Assembly: GCF_023746615.1 (NCBI RefSeq)
Contig: NZ_CP082276.1
Span: 682,001 to 746,000 of the forward strand
Source: Grimontia kaedaensis
GTDB lineage: Bacteria > Pseudomonadota > Gammaproteobacteria > Enterobacterales > Vibrionaceae
DNA: 64,000 nucleotides
Direction: 5' to 3'
In this document: in pieces, positions 41,882 through 51,180 of the stretch
Position numbering within the stretch: position 1 is the stretch's first letter
Layout of the letters: each line of letters starts with the position of its first letter
The notes under the pieces: generated by a model
The model's database searches: none
What the model saw: the letters and a program-made list of their open reading frames with translations, nothing else
What the model was told of the DNA's origin: nothing
Made by a program: the position numbers and the translations under genes

Positions 41882-43207
41882 TTGCAATTTGAAGACCTGG
41901 GTTTAGACAAACGCCTACTTAAAACGATGGAACTATGGGGATTTAGCACCCCGACTGATGTGCAGGCTTCTGCCATTCCTGTCGTTTGCGCAGGCAAAGA
42001 TCTGCTGGCGTCGTCTAAAACCGGATCAGGTAAAACCCTGGCTTTTCTTCTGCCTGCACTGCAACGCGTAATGCGCAGCAAAGCATTTAGCCGTTCTGGC
42101 CCTCGTGTTGTCGTTCTTGCACCAACCCGTGAGTTAGCCAAACAGGTTTACGGCGAACTGCGTAAGCTGCTGGCTGGCACCCAATACAAGGGAATGCTGA
42201 TCCTGGGTGGCGAAAACTTTAATGATCAAGCGAAAGAATTCCGCAAAGATCCTGCGTTCATCGTTGCTACACCGGGCCGCCTTGCAGATCACTTGGAGCA
42301 TCGTCATTTAGCGCTGGAAGGTCTGGAATTGCTCATTCTCGATGAAGCAGACCGTATGTTAGACCTGGGTTTTGCTCCGCAACTCGAAGCGATCAATAAC
42401 GCCGCCAGCCATCGTCGTCGTCAAACGCTGATGTTCTCTGCAACTCTGGATCACCAGCAAGTTAACGAGATTGCTGCTGACATGCTCAAAGAGCCAAAGC
42501 GCGTTGCAATTGGCTTTGTGAATGAAGAGCACAAAGACATCGAACAACGTCTTTTCCTTTGTGACCATCTTGACCACAAACAAGCCTTGCTCGATCGAGT
42601 CATGGAAGAAGAGCAGTACCAGCAGATGATGATCTTCACCGCGACCCGTGCGGATACTGATCGACTGGCTAGCTTGTTCGCAGAACGAGGCATTAAGGCC
42701 GTTGCCCTGAGCGGTGATCTCAGCCAAAGCGCACGTAACCGCATAATGAATGAATTTGAGCGTGGTCTTCACAAAGTGATGGTAACCACTGATGTGGCCT
42801 CACGTGGTCTGGATATCTCAAACGTATCCCACGTGGTGAACTTTGACATGCCAAAACATGCTGAAGAATATGTTCACCGTATCGGCCGTACCGGTCGAGC
42901 AGGTAACAAAGGCATCGCGATTTCTTTCGTAGGTCCTAAAGACTGGAACAGCTTCAAGAGCATTGAAGGTTTCCTTGATAAGCGCATGAGCTTCGTAACT
43001 TTAGAAGGCCTTGAAGGCAAGTTCAAAGGCCTGGCTCCGAAGAAAAAGAAAACCTTCAGCAAAAAGCCTCAGCATAAGAAGAAAACCAATAAGCCGTCAG
43101 AGAAGAAAGCTGCGTCACCTAAGAAGCGCAACAAGAGCTTCTATCAAGGTGTTGCAGTGGGCGAGCAAGTGTTTGCTGTTAAAAAGAAAAAGCCTGCGGA
43201 AGAATAA
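41882..43207 (+). CDS. srmB: DEAD-box ATP-dependent RNA helicase, SrmB-like
   Basis: 441 aa. TTG start with GGAG eight bases upstream. All helicase motifs are present in order: Q-motif region (GFSTPTDVQASAIP), SSKTGSGKT (I), PTRELA (Ia), TPGR (Ib), DEAD (II), SAT (III), MIFTATRADT (IV), TTDVASRGLD (V), HRIGRTGRAG (VI). The tail (about 380-441) is very Lys-rich, for RNA contact. It acts in ribosome assembly or RNA turnover. Length and tail fit SrmB, but RhlE-type helicases look similar, so the symbol is tentative. A bidirectional-style terminator follows. Confidence 0.88.
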   Translation: MQFEDLGLDKRLLKTMELWGFSTPTDVQASAIPVVCAGKDLLASSKTGSGKTLAFLLPALQRVMRSKAFSRSGPRVVVLAPTRELAKQVYGELRKLLAGTQYKGMLILGGENFNDQAKEFRKDPAFIVATPGRLADHLEHRHLALEGLELLILDEADRMLDLGFAPQLEAINNAASHRRRQTLMFSATLDHQQVNEIAADMLKEPKRVAIGFVNEEHKDIEQRLFLCDHLDHKQALLDRVMEEEQYQQMMIFTATRADTDRLASLFAERGIKAVALSGDLSQSARNRIMNEFERGLHKVMVTTDVASRGLDISNVSHVVNFDMPKHAEEYVHRIGRTGRAGNKGIAISFVGPKDWNSFKSIEGFLDKRMSFVTLEGLEGKFKGLAPKKKKTFSKKPQHKKKTNKPSEKKAASPKKRNKSFYQGVAVGEQVFAVKKKKPAEE

Positions 43208-43222
43208 TCAGATTCTCATTCC

Positions 43223-43251
43223 AAAAAGCGCCTTTCGTTGGCGCTTTTTTT
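43223..43251 (+). terminator. Intrinsic terminator after helicase gene
   Basis: AAAAAGCGCC (43223-43232), seven-base loop, GGCGCTTTTT and further T. Confidence 0.92.
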
Positions 43252-43308
43252 CTATATCGTCGGTCAATATAAATCCATATAACAGAAGTATAAATACAGG
43301 GAAACTTA

Positions 43309-44121
43309 ATGAATTCAATTCAGATAAACGGCAAAAATATGTCGTACTTGGATGTTGGTGAAGGTCCAGTTGTACTGCTAGGTCACAGCTATTTGTGGGA
43401 CAGTGAAATGTGGCGTCCACAGATTGATGTGCTAAGCCAAAACTATCGCTGCATCGTTCCGGAACTATGGGCTCATGGTCAGTCGGATGCAGCGCCGGAA
43501 AGCACCACTTCGCTGATTCACTATGCTGATGACATTCTGTCATTGATGGATCAACTTGATATCGACAAATTTGCGTTGATTGGCTTGTCAGTTGGGGGAA
43601 TGTGGGGTGCAGAGCTAGCTTTAAAAGCGCCAACACGTGTAAATGCCTTAGTATTGATGGACACATTCATTGGTTATGAGCCTGAAGTAGCTAAAGCTAA
43701 ATATTTCGGCATGTTCGATACCATTGAGCAAATGGGGCTCATTCCGCCACCAATGATCGACGCGATTACGCCTTTGTTCTTCGCCAGTGATGCGGAAACG
43801 GCCAATCCAAAATTGGTCGCCGATTTCAGGGAAAAGCTAGCAAATCTGAAAGATGAAGATGCGAGAAACGTTGTCATAGTGGGCCGTATGGTCTTTGACC
43901 GCAGAGATACCTTTGACGATATCGAAAAACTGACTTTGCCGACACTTATCATGGTCGGTGCCGAAGACAAACCGCGCCCGCCGCTCGAATCCATGTTGAT
44001 GCATGATGCGATTGATGGCAGCGAATACATCGTCATTCCAAATGCTGGTCACATTAGCAATCTTGAGCAAGAAGTATTTGTTACCGAAGCATTGAGCAAG
44101 TTTCTCTCAAGCCAGCGATAA
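43309..44121 (+). CDS. Alpha/beta hydrolase
   Basis: 270 aa, AGGGAA before ATG. Alpha/beta hydrolase fold with oxyanion region LLGHSYLWD, nucleophile elbow GLSVGGMWG (Ser), acid Asp in MVGAEDKPRPP and His in NAGHISNLEQ. This makes a complete catalytic triad. It resembles hydrolases of the 3-oxoadipate enol-lactonase/BioH group, but with no aromatic-degradation genes nearby the substrate is open. Cytoplasmic, no signal peptide. Single-gene unit between two terminators. Confidence 0.88.
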   Translation: MNSIQINGKNMSYLDVGEGPVVLLGHSYLWDSEMWRPQIDVLSQNYRCIVPELWAHGQSDAAPESTTSLIHYADDILSLMDQLDIDKFALIGLSVGGMWGAELALKAPTRVNALVLMDTFIGYEPEVAKAKYFGMFDTIEQMGLIPPPMIDAITPLFFASDAETANPKLVADFREKLANLKDEDARNVVIVGRMVFDRRDTFDDIEKLTLPTLIMVGAEDKPRPPLESMLMHDAIDGSEYIVIPNAGHISNLEQEVFVTEALSKFLSSQR

Positions 44122-44141
44122 CCCTGATTAAAGCAATGATT

Positions 44142-44165
44142 AAGCCGCAATTTGCGGCTTTTTTT
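44142..44165 (+). terminator. Intrinsic terminator after alpha/beta hydrolase gene
   Basis: AAGCCGCA (44142-44149), loop ATT, TGCGGCTT (44153-44160), then five further T. Confidence 0.9.
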
Positions 44166-44215
44166 ATGATGATTTTCTATCAAAACTCATCGGATCTGTT
44201 TAGGTAGTGAGACAG

Positions 44216-44301
44216 ATCGAACGATCGTTTGATTCAACGGCAAACCCTCATTGTTAAGGGAATGTGAATCCTTATACTGCACCAAAAGAAAGCGCTTTCT
44301 T
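44216..44301 (+). promoter_or_regulatory. Laminarinase promoter with palindromic operators
   Basis: TTGTTA (44251-44256), 16 bp, TATACT (44273-44278) forms a good promoter with a start near 44285. A perfect 16-bp palindrome AAGAAAGCGCTTTCTT (44286-44301) sits right at the start site. A second near-perfect 18-bp palindrome, ATCGAACGATCGTTTGAT, lies at 44216-44233 upstream of the -35. The first is of the style bound by LacI-family repressors; no such gene is in the window. Inference: sugar-responsive repression of the laminarinase. Confidence 0.6.
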
Positions 44302-44337
44302 CTATTTTTTAGTGCATACACCATAAGGAGTCTGGGT

Positions 44338-47300
44338 TTGAAGAAGTACTGCCGTTTGCTGTTTGTGACGTTAGCAACTCTAGTTCTTACTGCCTGTGGG
44401 GGCGGAGGTGGAGGAGATACCGACTCCGGCACTCAACTTTATTCCCTGACTGTGAATGTCACAGACAACTCCCGTGCTCCGTTGAGTGATGCGACAGTGA
44501 GTGTTGATAACATAAGCGCTCAAACGAATGCTTCTGGTGTTGCAGAGTTCTCACTCGCCAGCGGCACTTACAGTGTGTCTGTTCAAAAAAGCGGCTTTGA
44601 AACCTCTCAGTTTACAGCCCAGTTAGGAAGTACCGCCCAAACTGTCGACATCAGTATGGCATCAACCCAGACTGTAACAGAGGGCGGAGAGAGCGGCGGT
44701 GACACTGGCGGTGGCTCCCAGGGCGAATCAGGGGATAGCGGTGCTGGTTCCGAAGAGGGATCAGAAGGCGAAGGCGGAAGCGAAGAGACTGGCAACACTA
44801 GCGACTTGACTGTAAAAGTGGTCAATGCGGATACAAACGAAACGCTAAGCGCTGCCACTATTGAAATTGATGGAACAACACTTCAGACCGACACAGCAGG
44901 TGAAGCTGTATTCAGTCTGGCTCATGGTGCATATCAGATCTCCGTATCTCATACAGAGTACGAATCTAAACAGCAGATCACCTATCTCTCAACGAGTGAA
45001 CAGTCAGTAACTGTTGCACTTTCTACTAAAGAAGTGGAACCGCCTGTAGAGCCACCTAGTTCCAATGAAATCGCCTATGTTTACCATTCATCATTCGCCT
45101 CTTCTTTCGAATTTGAACATCAGGGTGACGCTTGGAATTCAGGCTCTACAGCAGTATGGAATCCATCGGATAGCCAATTTTCTCAAAGTATTCAGGTAAC
45201 AAGTGGCAGTAGTTGGGGAGCCCCATTTGCGGTAGCAGCATGGGGTAATGAGTCTGCAAATTCAATTGATACGACAGGTTTTGATCTTCTTCGCTTCAAA
45301 TACAAATCAGACTTCGCATCGCAAGTTGAAGTGTCTATCCAAGGTGTAAACAGCACAGAATCAAAAGTGGTTTACTCGCTTGGTACTGCTGTTGCTTTGG
45401 GTAACGACTGGTATGAAATGGAGGTGCCATTCCCAGGGTTTGACGACCTGACTTGGATTGGTTTGATGTTCGCGGGTGACGGCACTGTTGAAATCACAGA
45501 CGTTTATCTGGAAAACGTACCGTCAGATGCTTTCGTGACGCAATATGGCGCCGGTAACGTTGCAAATACATTCAACCCTGAAGGTTATGGTTGTACGGTA
45601 GACCATGGTTTTTGGGTTTCGAATGCTGGTGTTGTTGAACCGGGTGTACCTTCGTGTGACAACATAGGCACGCCAAAACAGCTTTACCCACAAATCGTTC
45701 CTGAGCTGGAAGACCAACCCATTGCTACTCACAAATGGTGGGGTTCTGTTTCATTCTACGGTGAAATGACGATCGGCGATCCGAACGATGCTGGCTACAT
45801 TACACCTGATCCAGTCACCGCCCGCATTTCAGAGCGCGGTGCAAGAATCATGGGCATTCCCAATGCGTTGCAAGGACAGGGTAACTTGTTCCAATACGTG
45901 GTACCTGACCCATTCAATGAAGTATTTGATGGTATTGCCGTTGCAAACAGCAAGCACTCCAATATGGAAGGCTATCTGAAAGACCACAGTGATGGTGCGA
46001 TGACGGTTGAGTGGTGGGCTGATTCCTCGCCAGTGATGGAAGCCACTTTTGTACATGGTTCACCTTATGTCTATTTCAAGTCTTACGACGGTGATTTCCA
46101 GATTAAAACGACCAGCTCTGATGGAGGCCAGAAAGGCACTTTCTATCAAAACAGCCAATCATTGGGTGTCTGGACGGATATTGCAGGCAACAGAAACAGC
46201 TTCCTAATCGTTGGTGAAGGCAATACCACCTTTAGTAATGTTTCGGGCAACCTAATTACGGTCAGTAACCTAGCGAAAGAAATGACAGTGGCCCTTTTAC
46301 CATCAGCGGGCACGCCAAGCAGTGCTGAATCAGCATATTTCGAGAGTCTTGCTCGACAGGTTGTTCGTGATGTAGAGATCGCTTATTCAGTTAATCATAC
46401 AAATAATGAAGTGACGGTGTCACATACATATCTTGATGCAAGTGGTAATCTAATTGAAACCCTTGCAGGTATGCAGCCTCTGCATTGGAAAAACAGCAAT
46501 GCAACGCCGACACAATACAGCGTGCGCAGTACTCGCGGTATTACCAAGTTCGTTCAAACTAACGGCTTCAGTTATACGCTGCCATTTGTGGGGGTGTTGC
46601 CTTTCTTACCGAATGTTGCTGACCTCGATCTGAACACTTTACGTGCTCTGGTTACTGAATACATGAACGGTGGAGAGCACTCCTGGAACCCTTACACAGA
46701 CACCTATTGGTCCGGTAAGAGCTATGGTAAAGCTGCCGAAATTATCGCTATTGCACGTGATATTGGTATGACATCAGAAGCCAATACCTTAACCGCTTGG
46801 TTGAAGGGTGAACTTGAAGATTGGTTTACCGCTGATACATCTGGAGATCTCGATACCGTTAAGTACTTTGTCTATGACGAGTTATGGACGACCTTATTAG
46901 GTGTTGAAGAATCGTTTGGTGCGCATCAACAGCTTAACGACCACCACTTCCACTATGGCTACTTTGTCCGTGCTGCTGCTGAAGTATGTCGCACAGATAA
47001 ATCATGGTGTGGTGAAGATCAGTATGGGCCAATGGTTGATTTGCTGATCCGCGATTACGCAGCGAGCAAAGGTGATGACATGTTCCCATACTTGCGTAAT
47101 TTCGATCCGGCCAATGGTTTCTCCTGGGCGTCCGGCCACGCGAACTTTGCGTTGGGTAACAACAACGAATCAACGTCTGAAGCGGCAAACTCTTACGGTG
47201 CCATCATCCTTTATGGGTTAATTAAAGGTGACCAAGAGTTGGTAGACAAAGGTATCTATCTACACGCTTCCTCTGCTGCGACGTATTGGGAATATTGGAA

Positions 47301-47922
47301 CAACCTTGATGGTTACCGAAATGCCTCGCCGTCCTACCCAGATCTGGGCGACAGCTATGACAATTTCCCGGATAACTATAACCAGATCACGACATCGATC
47401 ATCTGGGGACAAGGCGCTTCTTTCTCGACCTGGTTCAGCCCTGCCTTTGCGCACATTCTGGGCATACAAGGATTACCGCTGAACCCATTGGTATTCCATG
47501 TTGGTTTGCATGCGGACTACATGAAAGATTACGTCGAGCTGGGTTTGACAGAGTCTTCAAACCTTAAACCTTCGGGTTTGCTGGACGGCCACTGGCGAGA
47601 TATCTGGTGGAACCTTTGGGCGATGACAGATGCTGATGCGTCTATAGCAGATTATGAAACCGTAGGCTCCAACTACATACCGGAAGAGGGGGAATCAAAA
47701 GCCCATACCTACCATTGGATATACAACTGGCAGGCGTTGGGACAACTTGAAACCGGAACGGGCGAATTGACAGCAGATTACCCTGCGGCTGTAGCCTTCA
47801 AAAACGGGAATACGATGACATACCTTGTCTACAACTATGATGATGTAGCCAAGACCGTGCGATTCAGTGATGGAACAACGCTGAACGTACAAGCAAACAG
47901 TTTTGGCACCTTGGTGAAGTAA
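44338..47922 (+). CDS. GH81 endo-beta-1,3-glucanase (laminarinase), lipoprotein
   Basis: 1194 aa from TTG 44338, with AAGGAG eight bases before; upstream in-frame residues are not signal-like. Lipobox VLTAC followed by six Gly. Two carboxypeptidase-regulatory-like beta domains (about 30-110 and 158-225) are joined by a Gly/Ser/Glu linker. A carbohydrate-binding-like beta domain follows (about 245-400). The GH81 catalytic part (about 430-1190) has DHHFHYGYFVRAAAE (Asp868 region) and NESTSEAANSYGA (Glu944, Glu948), the family signature. It cleaves beta-1,3-glucan such as laminarin at the cell surface or periplasm. Monocistronic, with its own promoter and palindromic operators. Confidence 0.92.
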   Translation: MKKYCRLLFVTLATLVLTACGGGGGGDTDSGTQLYSLTVNVTDNSRAPLSDATVSVDNISAQTNASGVAEFSLASGTYSVSVQKSGFETSQFTAQLGSTAQTVDISMASTQTVTEGGESGGDTGGGSQGESGDSGAGSEEGSEGEGGSEETGNTSDLTVKVVNADTNETLSAATIEIDGTTLQTDTAGEAVFSLAHGAYQISVSHTEYESKQQITYLSTSEQSVTVALSTKEVEPPVEPPSSNEIAYVYHSSFASSFEFEHQGDAWNSGSTAVWNPSDSQFSQSIQVTSGSSWGAPFAVAAWGNESANSIDTTGFDLLRFKYKSDFASQVEVSIQGVNSTESKVVYSLGTAVALGNDWYEMEVPFPGFDDLTWIGLMFAGDGTVEITDVYLENVPSDAFVTQYGAGNVANTFNPEGYGCTVDHGFWVSNAGVVEPGVPSCDNIGTPKQLYPQIVPELEDQPIATHKWWGSVSFYGEMTIGDPNDAGYITPDPVTARISERGARIMGIPNALQGQGNLFQYVVPDPFNEVFDGIAVANSKHSNMEGYLKDHSDGAMTVEWWADSSPVMEATFVHGSPYVYFKSYDGDFQIKTTSSDGGQKGTFYQNSQSLGVWTDIAGNRNSFLIVGEGNTTFSNVSGNLITVSNLAKEMTVALLPSAGTPSSAESAYFESLARQVVRDVEIAYSVNHTNNEVTVSHTYLDASGNLIETLAGMQPLHWKNSNATPTQYSVRSTRGITKFVQTNGFSYTLPFVGVLPFLPNVADLDLNTLRALVTEYMNGGEHSWNPYTDTYWSGKSYGKAAEIIAIARDIGMTSEANTLTAWLKGELEDWFTADTSGDLDTVKYFVYDELWTTLLGVEESFGAHQQLNDHHFHYGYFVRAAAEVCRTDKSWCGEDQYGPMVDLLIRDYAASKGDDMFPYLRNFDPANGFSWASGHANFALGNNNESTSEAANSYGAIILYGLIKGDQELVDKGIYLHASSAATYWEYWNNLDGYRNASPSYPDLGDSYDNFPDNYNQITTSIIWGQGASFSTWFSPAFAHILGIQGLPLNPLVFHVGLHADYMKDYVELGLTESSNLKPSGLLDGHWRDIWWNLWAMTDADASIADYETVGSNYIPEEGESKAHTYHWIYNWQALGQLETGTGELTADYPAAVAFKNGNTMTYLVYNYDDVAKTVRFSDGTTLNVQANSFGTLVK

Positions 47923-47952
47923 AGACGCGATTATGTAGTTAGCAGAATTATC

Positions 47953-47997
47953 ATATTCAAACAACCTGAATCCAACATCTTCAGGATGTTTGGGTAT
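47953..47997. repeat. Mini copy of the MITE-like palindromic repeat (45 bp)
   Basis: ATATTCAAACAACCTGAA then 8 bases then CTTCAGGATGTTTGGGTAT. These are the two terminal inverted repeats of the long elements at 15812 and 62914 joined with the interior missing. It lies 31 bases after the laminarinase stop and can form a 13-bp hairpin with one mismatch. Confidence 0.8.
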
Positions 47998-48053
47998 TTA
48001 CCAATGTGTCGTTGACCACTGCCACTGGTTATTAGCGATACGATTGATACGCG

Positions 48054-48084
48054 CTCAACGGGGGAGACCTCGTTGAGTTTTTTT
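48054..48084 (+). terminator. Intrinsic terminator between laminarinase and DUF302 genes
   Basis: CTCAACG (48054-48060), ten-base loop, CGTTGAG (48071-48077), then a T run. Confidence 0.85.
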
Positions 48085-48179
48085 ATTTGTGGCAGAGCCT
48101 ACAAAACCAAAAACCAGATGCAATTTATAGGTCTTTTTTCTTATCTGTCTTAGAGCTCAACACTCAGAAGGAAAAGATA

Positions 48180-48629
48180 ATGAAAAAGTTGGTATTGGCT
48201 GCGGTGGCTTCAATAGTAATCACATTTTCTGCACATGCTGACAATGAACTCATCAAAGTAAAAAGCGCACACTCCGTTTCCCAAACAGCAGATAACATCG
48301 AAGGGTTTCTCAAGGAAAAAGGGCTCACCCAGTTTGCGCGAATCAATCATGCTGCCAACGCCGAGAAAGTGGGTTTGGAACTACGTCCTACAGAACTGAT
48401 CATCTTTGGTAATCCAAAGGTTGGTACTCCTTTGATGCAATGTGCACAAAGCGTGGCGATCGATTTGCCACAAAAAATGCTGATAAGCCAAGATGCGGAA
48501 AGCAATGTTTGGTTAACTTACAACGACCCAATGTATCTGAAAGAGCGCCACAACATCGAAGGTTGTGAAAAAGTACTGAAGAAAGTGTCTAAAGTGCTTG
48601 GTGCGATCAGCAAAGCCGCGACGAAATAA
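48180..48629 (+). CDS. DUF302-family secreted protein
   Basis: 149 aa from ATG 48180, preceded by AAGGAAAAG. A signal peptide of about 21 residues ends SAHA. The body has TELIIFGNPKVGTPLMQCAQSVAIDLPQKMLI, the core of DUF302, including residues that contact a hydrophobic ligand in solved members. Two cysteines (in MQCAQ and EGCEK) could form a disulfide in the periplasm. The function of DUF302 is not established. Single gene after a terminator. Confidence 0.85.
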   Translation: MKKLVLAAVASIVITFSAHADNELIKVKSAHSVSQTADNIEGFLKEKGLTQFARINHAANAEKVGLELRPTELIIFGNPKVGTPLMQCAQSVAIDLPQKMLISQDAESNVWLTYNDPMYLKERHNIEGCEKVLKKVSKVLGAISKAATK

Positions 48630-48734
48630 CACATTCAACCTATATGAAGCCTGGCAAGCAGTTGGGCTTCCTGTTATTGGCATATATCCGATTTCTGCCG
48701 CAATTTGATGTAGCATGAATCGACAATCCCTCTT

Positions 48735-49307
48735 TTGTGCTGTCCAGTGAAAACCTGTCTGGGATGTTGTTTAACAAAAAGAGAGTACGATGAAATTGGT
48801 GACCCATCACCGGGATATGAAAAAGCATTTCTCGCCTTTTATGATGACTTTTCAATGAATGATCCAGAAAATGCTAATTACTATCAGGCAGCTAAAGTAG
48901 ACTTTTCTGGCTTCGTTCAAAGCTTGTTAGATGAGTCTAAAGGGATCAACCTTCGGGAAGGATTTGTACCTTGCAGTCACTTTTGGCTGATAGATGACAA
49001 AGACAACATTGTTGGGGTTATCCGCGTCCGACACCATATAGACAATGATTTCCTCGCGCTGAAATGTGGCCACATTGGCTATGATATCGCGCCGTCACAT
49101 CGCCGAAAGGGTCATGGCACCACCATGTTAAAGCTTGCCTTGCCGCGGGCAAAATCACTTGGCATATCCAAAATCCTGATTACGGCTGATGAAGATAATC
49201 TGGCCTCTCAAAGAATCATTCAAGCCAATGGTGGCCAGTATGAGAATACAATTGTTGGGAAAGTGAACAGCTGGCCAATTGCACGCTATTGGGTGGAATG
49301 CGAATGA
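48735..49307 (+). pseudogene. GNAT acetyltransferase (COG3981-like), probably frameshifted near the N-terminus
   Basis: The long frame gives a good GNAT protein from about residue 24: PSPGYEKAFLAFYDDF, then FWLIDDKDNIVGVIRVRHH, HIGYDIAPSHRRKGHGTTMLKLAL (acetyl-CoA loop) and ADEDNLASQRIIQANGG. But its start would be a TTG or GTG giving an odd Cys-rich leader. An ATG at 48790 behind AGAGAG reads MKLVT in another frame; adding one C to the CCC at 48803-48805 would join it to PSPGYEK, exactly the family's usual beginning. So a one-base deletion, or a sequencing error, is likely. The second acetyltransferase gene overlaps its stop (ATGA). Confidence 0.75.
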
Positions 49308-49816
49308 CAGTGTCTCTAAAGCCTATTGATATCCGAGAACGGCATGTACTAGAGAATCTGTTTTCTTACTATGTGTATGAGTTTTCGCGACCTTTAGAGC
49401 TGAACCTTGATAGTGACGGTAAATACGCATTCAAGTCCGAAACCCTTAATCCATATTGGCTTCGTGATGATCACCATCCGTATTTCATTCTGTCTGATGG
49501 TGAATTAGCCGGCTTTGTGCTGGTTCGTCGTTATCCACCCAACATTGCTGTGTGGGACATTGACCAGTTCTTTGTCTTACGCAAGTTTACAGGCAAAGGG
49601 GTAGGTAAAAAGGCGTTATCAGCTGTGTTGAATAAGCGGTTAGGGGATTGGCAAATCCGCATTCTAAAGGAAAATGTTTCGGTGCTTGGCTTCTGGCAGT
49701 CTGCGGTCGAAGCGCTCGTAGAAGGTGACTACTCTTTGGGCTTGGAAGTGGACACCGATTTAGAAATGTATTTTATTCATTTTCAGCATCCAAGCACCTC
49801 AAAGATATCAGAGTGA
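49304..49816 (+). CDS. GNAT-like acetyltransferase
   Basis: 170 aa from ATG 49304, which overlaps the preceding TGA. The GNAT core is visible: GELAGFVLVRRY, WDIDQFFVLRKFTGKGVGKKALSAVL (acetyl-CoA binding loop KFTGKGVGKKA) and KENVSVLGFWQSAVE. It resembles uncharacterised Vibrio/Bacillus N-acetyltransferases; the substrate is unknown. It is co-transcribed with the preceding acetyltransferase, and translational coupling would be disturbed by the proposed frameshift upstream. No terminator is evident after it. Confidence 0.82.
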   Translation: MTVSLKPIDIRERHVLENLFSYYVYEFSRPLELNLDSDGKYAFKSETLNPYWLRDDHHPYFILSDGELAGFVLVRRYPPNIAVWDIDQFFVLRKFTGKGVGKKALSAVLNKRLGDWQIRILKENVSVLGFWQSAVEALVEGDYSLGLEVDTDLEMYFIHFQHPSTSKISE

Positions 49817-49946
49817 AAACGTGTCAAACGCGCCTAGCCAGCTCTTACACTCTTCAATCTCCCGTTACCAATTTCTCTTTATCTGATAAAACAGTTTGCA
49901 CTAATATGCTAGAACTCTATGCAGACTATCCCAACTTAGGCGGATT

Positions 49947-50375
49947 ATGATGAAAAAGATGATTGTTTCAGCGGCTATAGTTTGCGCGCTGGCAGGTTGT
50001 GAAGAGGCCAACGAGGCGATTGATAAAGCGCAAGAAGCGGCGAATAGCGCAGTAGATAGCATTCAAGATAAAGTCGATGCCGTTGATTTTAGCGAACTGA
50101 ATTTGGATTCGCTGGAGAACGCGACCGCGTATGCTAAAGAGTTTACTGAGTCCATGGAAGAAGCGCTCACCGCTGATTTGACGAACGCGGATGTTGTTGC
50201 GGACGTTCAGGAAAAAGTGGCGAACTCTTACGCTTGCTTGGTTGACGCCACTTCTGAAAGTACGGCAGAAAAGCTGCTGAACAAGTTCATGTCAGCGATT
50301 GGCAGCGAAGATACTCAATCTTTGATTGAGAAAGGCGTAGAGAAAGCCAAAGCGGCAAAAGAGTGTGTGATGTAA
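49947..50375 (+). CDS. Small helical lipoprotein of unknown function
   Basis: 142 aa, AGGCGG before ATG (ATG-ATG, first or second codon). Lipobox CALAGC. The mature part is acidic, Ala-rich and predicted helical (ANEAIDKAQEAANSAVDSIQDKVDAV), with two Cys (YACLVD and KECVM) that could pair. It looks like a periplasmic coiled-coil lipoprotein; no named family is recognised. Followed by a bidirectional terminator. Confidence 0.8.
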   Translation: MMKKMIVSAAIVCALAGCEEANEAIDKAQEAANSAVDSIQDKVDAVDFSELNLDSLENATAYAKEFTESMEEALTADLTNADVVADVQEKVANSYACLVDATSESTAEKLLNKFMSAIGSEDTQSLIEKGVEKAKAAKECVM

Positions 50376-50402
50376 CCAAAGACGCTACACATTGAACAAT
50401 TA

Positions 50403-50434
50403 AAAAAGTGCCGGGCTCAAGCTCGGCACTTTTT
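50403..50434. terminator. Bidirectional intrinsic terminator
   Basis: GTGCCG (50408-50413) pairs with CGGCAC (50424-50429), with inner GC and a G-U pair and loop TCAA, flanked by A and T runs. It separates converging genes. Confidence 0.9.
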
Positions 50435-50442
50435 ATTTAGGG

Positions 50443-51171
50443 CTAGTTGACCCGTTTGATGCTGACTTTTATGCCGGGATTATCAAAACGATGATGCCCA
50501 AACAGAGCAGACGTTGTTAACCCATCATCTTGAGAGATAACACCTGCATGAATGGTGACACGGTTATTATCATTTCTCGCTGGATTAAAACCTTCTCCGC
50601 CACCGGCCGGCCCAGGAATACTGGCTGCCAACTCATCATTGCCCTCTGTTCCTGCATCCCATACTTCTGCGCCAAATGTGCGCGTGATGCCTTCGTCGAC
50701 GCTTGAAAGATCAAACTGAGTAAAACCAGCAAATGCATCATTTGTGTTGACCAGCATGGTGCCGAGAGAGAGGTATTTTGCTTTTGATAGGTCAATGTCA
50801 AAAGAAAGGGTTTCGGCACTTCCAGGCGGCACAATTCCGTTGCCGCTTGCTGTTGTATGAACACTTTCCAGTGAAGACATATCGATTAATCCTGTATTGT
50901 CTCCAGACTCTGCCATGATCTCCAGCGCGTCTGACGAGGCTTCACCAGTCTTAAACAACGTATAGTTGTTATCGTGAGCTAACAAAGCAATCGGTGATAA
51001 TGGTTGTGCCGAAGTGGCGTTGGTCACTGTGACTTCATACGTGGCCATTTGAGTGGTTTCAGCCTCTGGTGGCGAGGATTGTGACGGGTTAGTTGTATTG
51101 TCATCTGAGTCGAATGGGCAACCTGCCAGAGCAAGCGCCGAGCCAGCAATAATAATTAAACGAGAGTTCAT
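50443..51171 (-). CDS. Spondin-N domain lipoprotein
   Basis: 242 aa. The signal peptide ends in lipobox LALAGC. After a Ser/Thr/Pro linker the domain reads TYEVTVTNATSAQPLSPIALLAHDNNYTLFKTGEASSDALEIMAESGD, then LSLGTMLVNTNDAFAGF and EVWDAGTEGNDEL. This is the Spondin_N fold first known from animal F-spondin and present in some marine bacteria. DAGTEGNDEL is the likely metal site. It is second in a two-gene unit with a secreted homologue whose stop lies 9 bases upstream. The role is unknown, perhaps cell-surface adhesion. Confidence 0.82.
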   Translation of the reverse strand: MNSRLIIIAGSALALAGCPFDSDDNTTNPSQSSPPEAETTQMATYEVTVTNATSAQPLSPIALLAHDNNYTLFKTGEASSDALEIMAESGDNTGLIDMSSLESVHTTASGNGIVPPGSAETLSFDIDLSKAKYLSLGTMLVNTNDAFAGFTQFDLSSVDEGITRTFGAEVWDAGTEGNDELAASIPGPAGGGEGFNPARNDNNRVTIHAGVISQDDGLTTSALFGHHRFDNPGIKVSIKRVN

Positions 51172-51180
51172 GCTGCCTCC

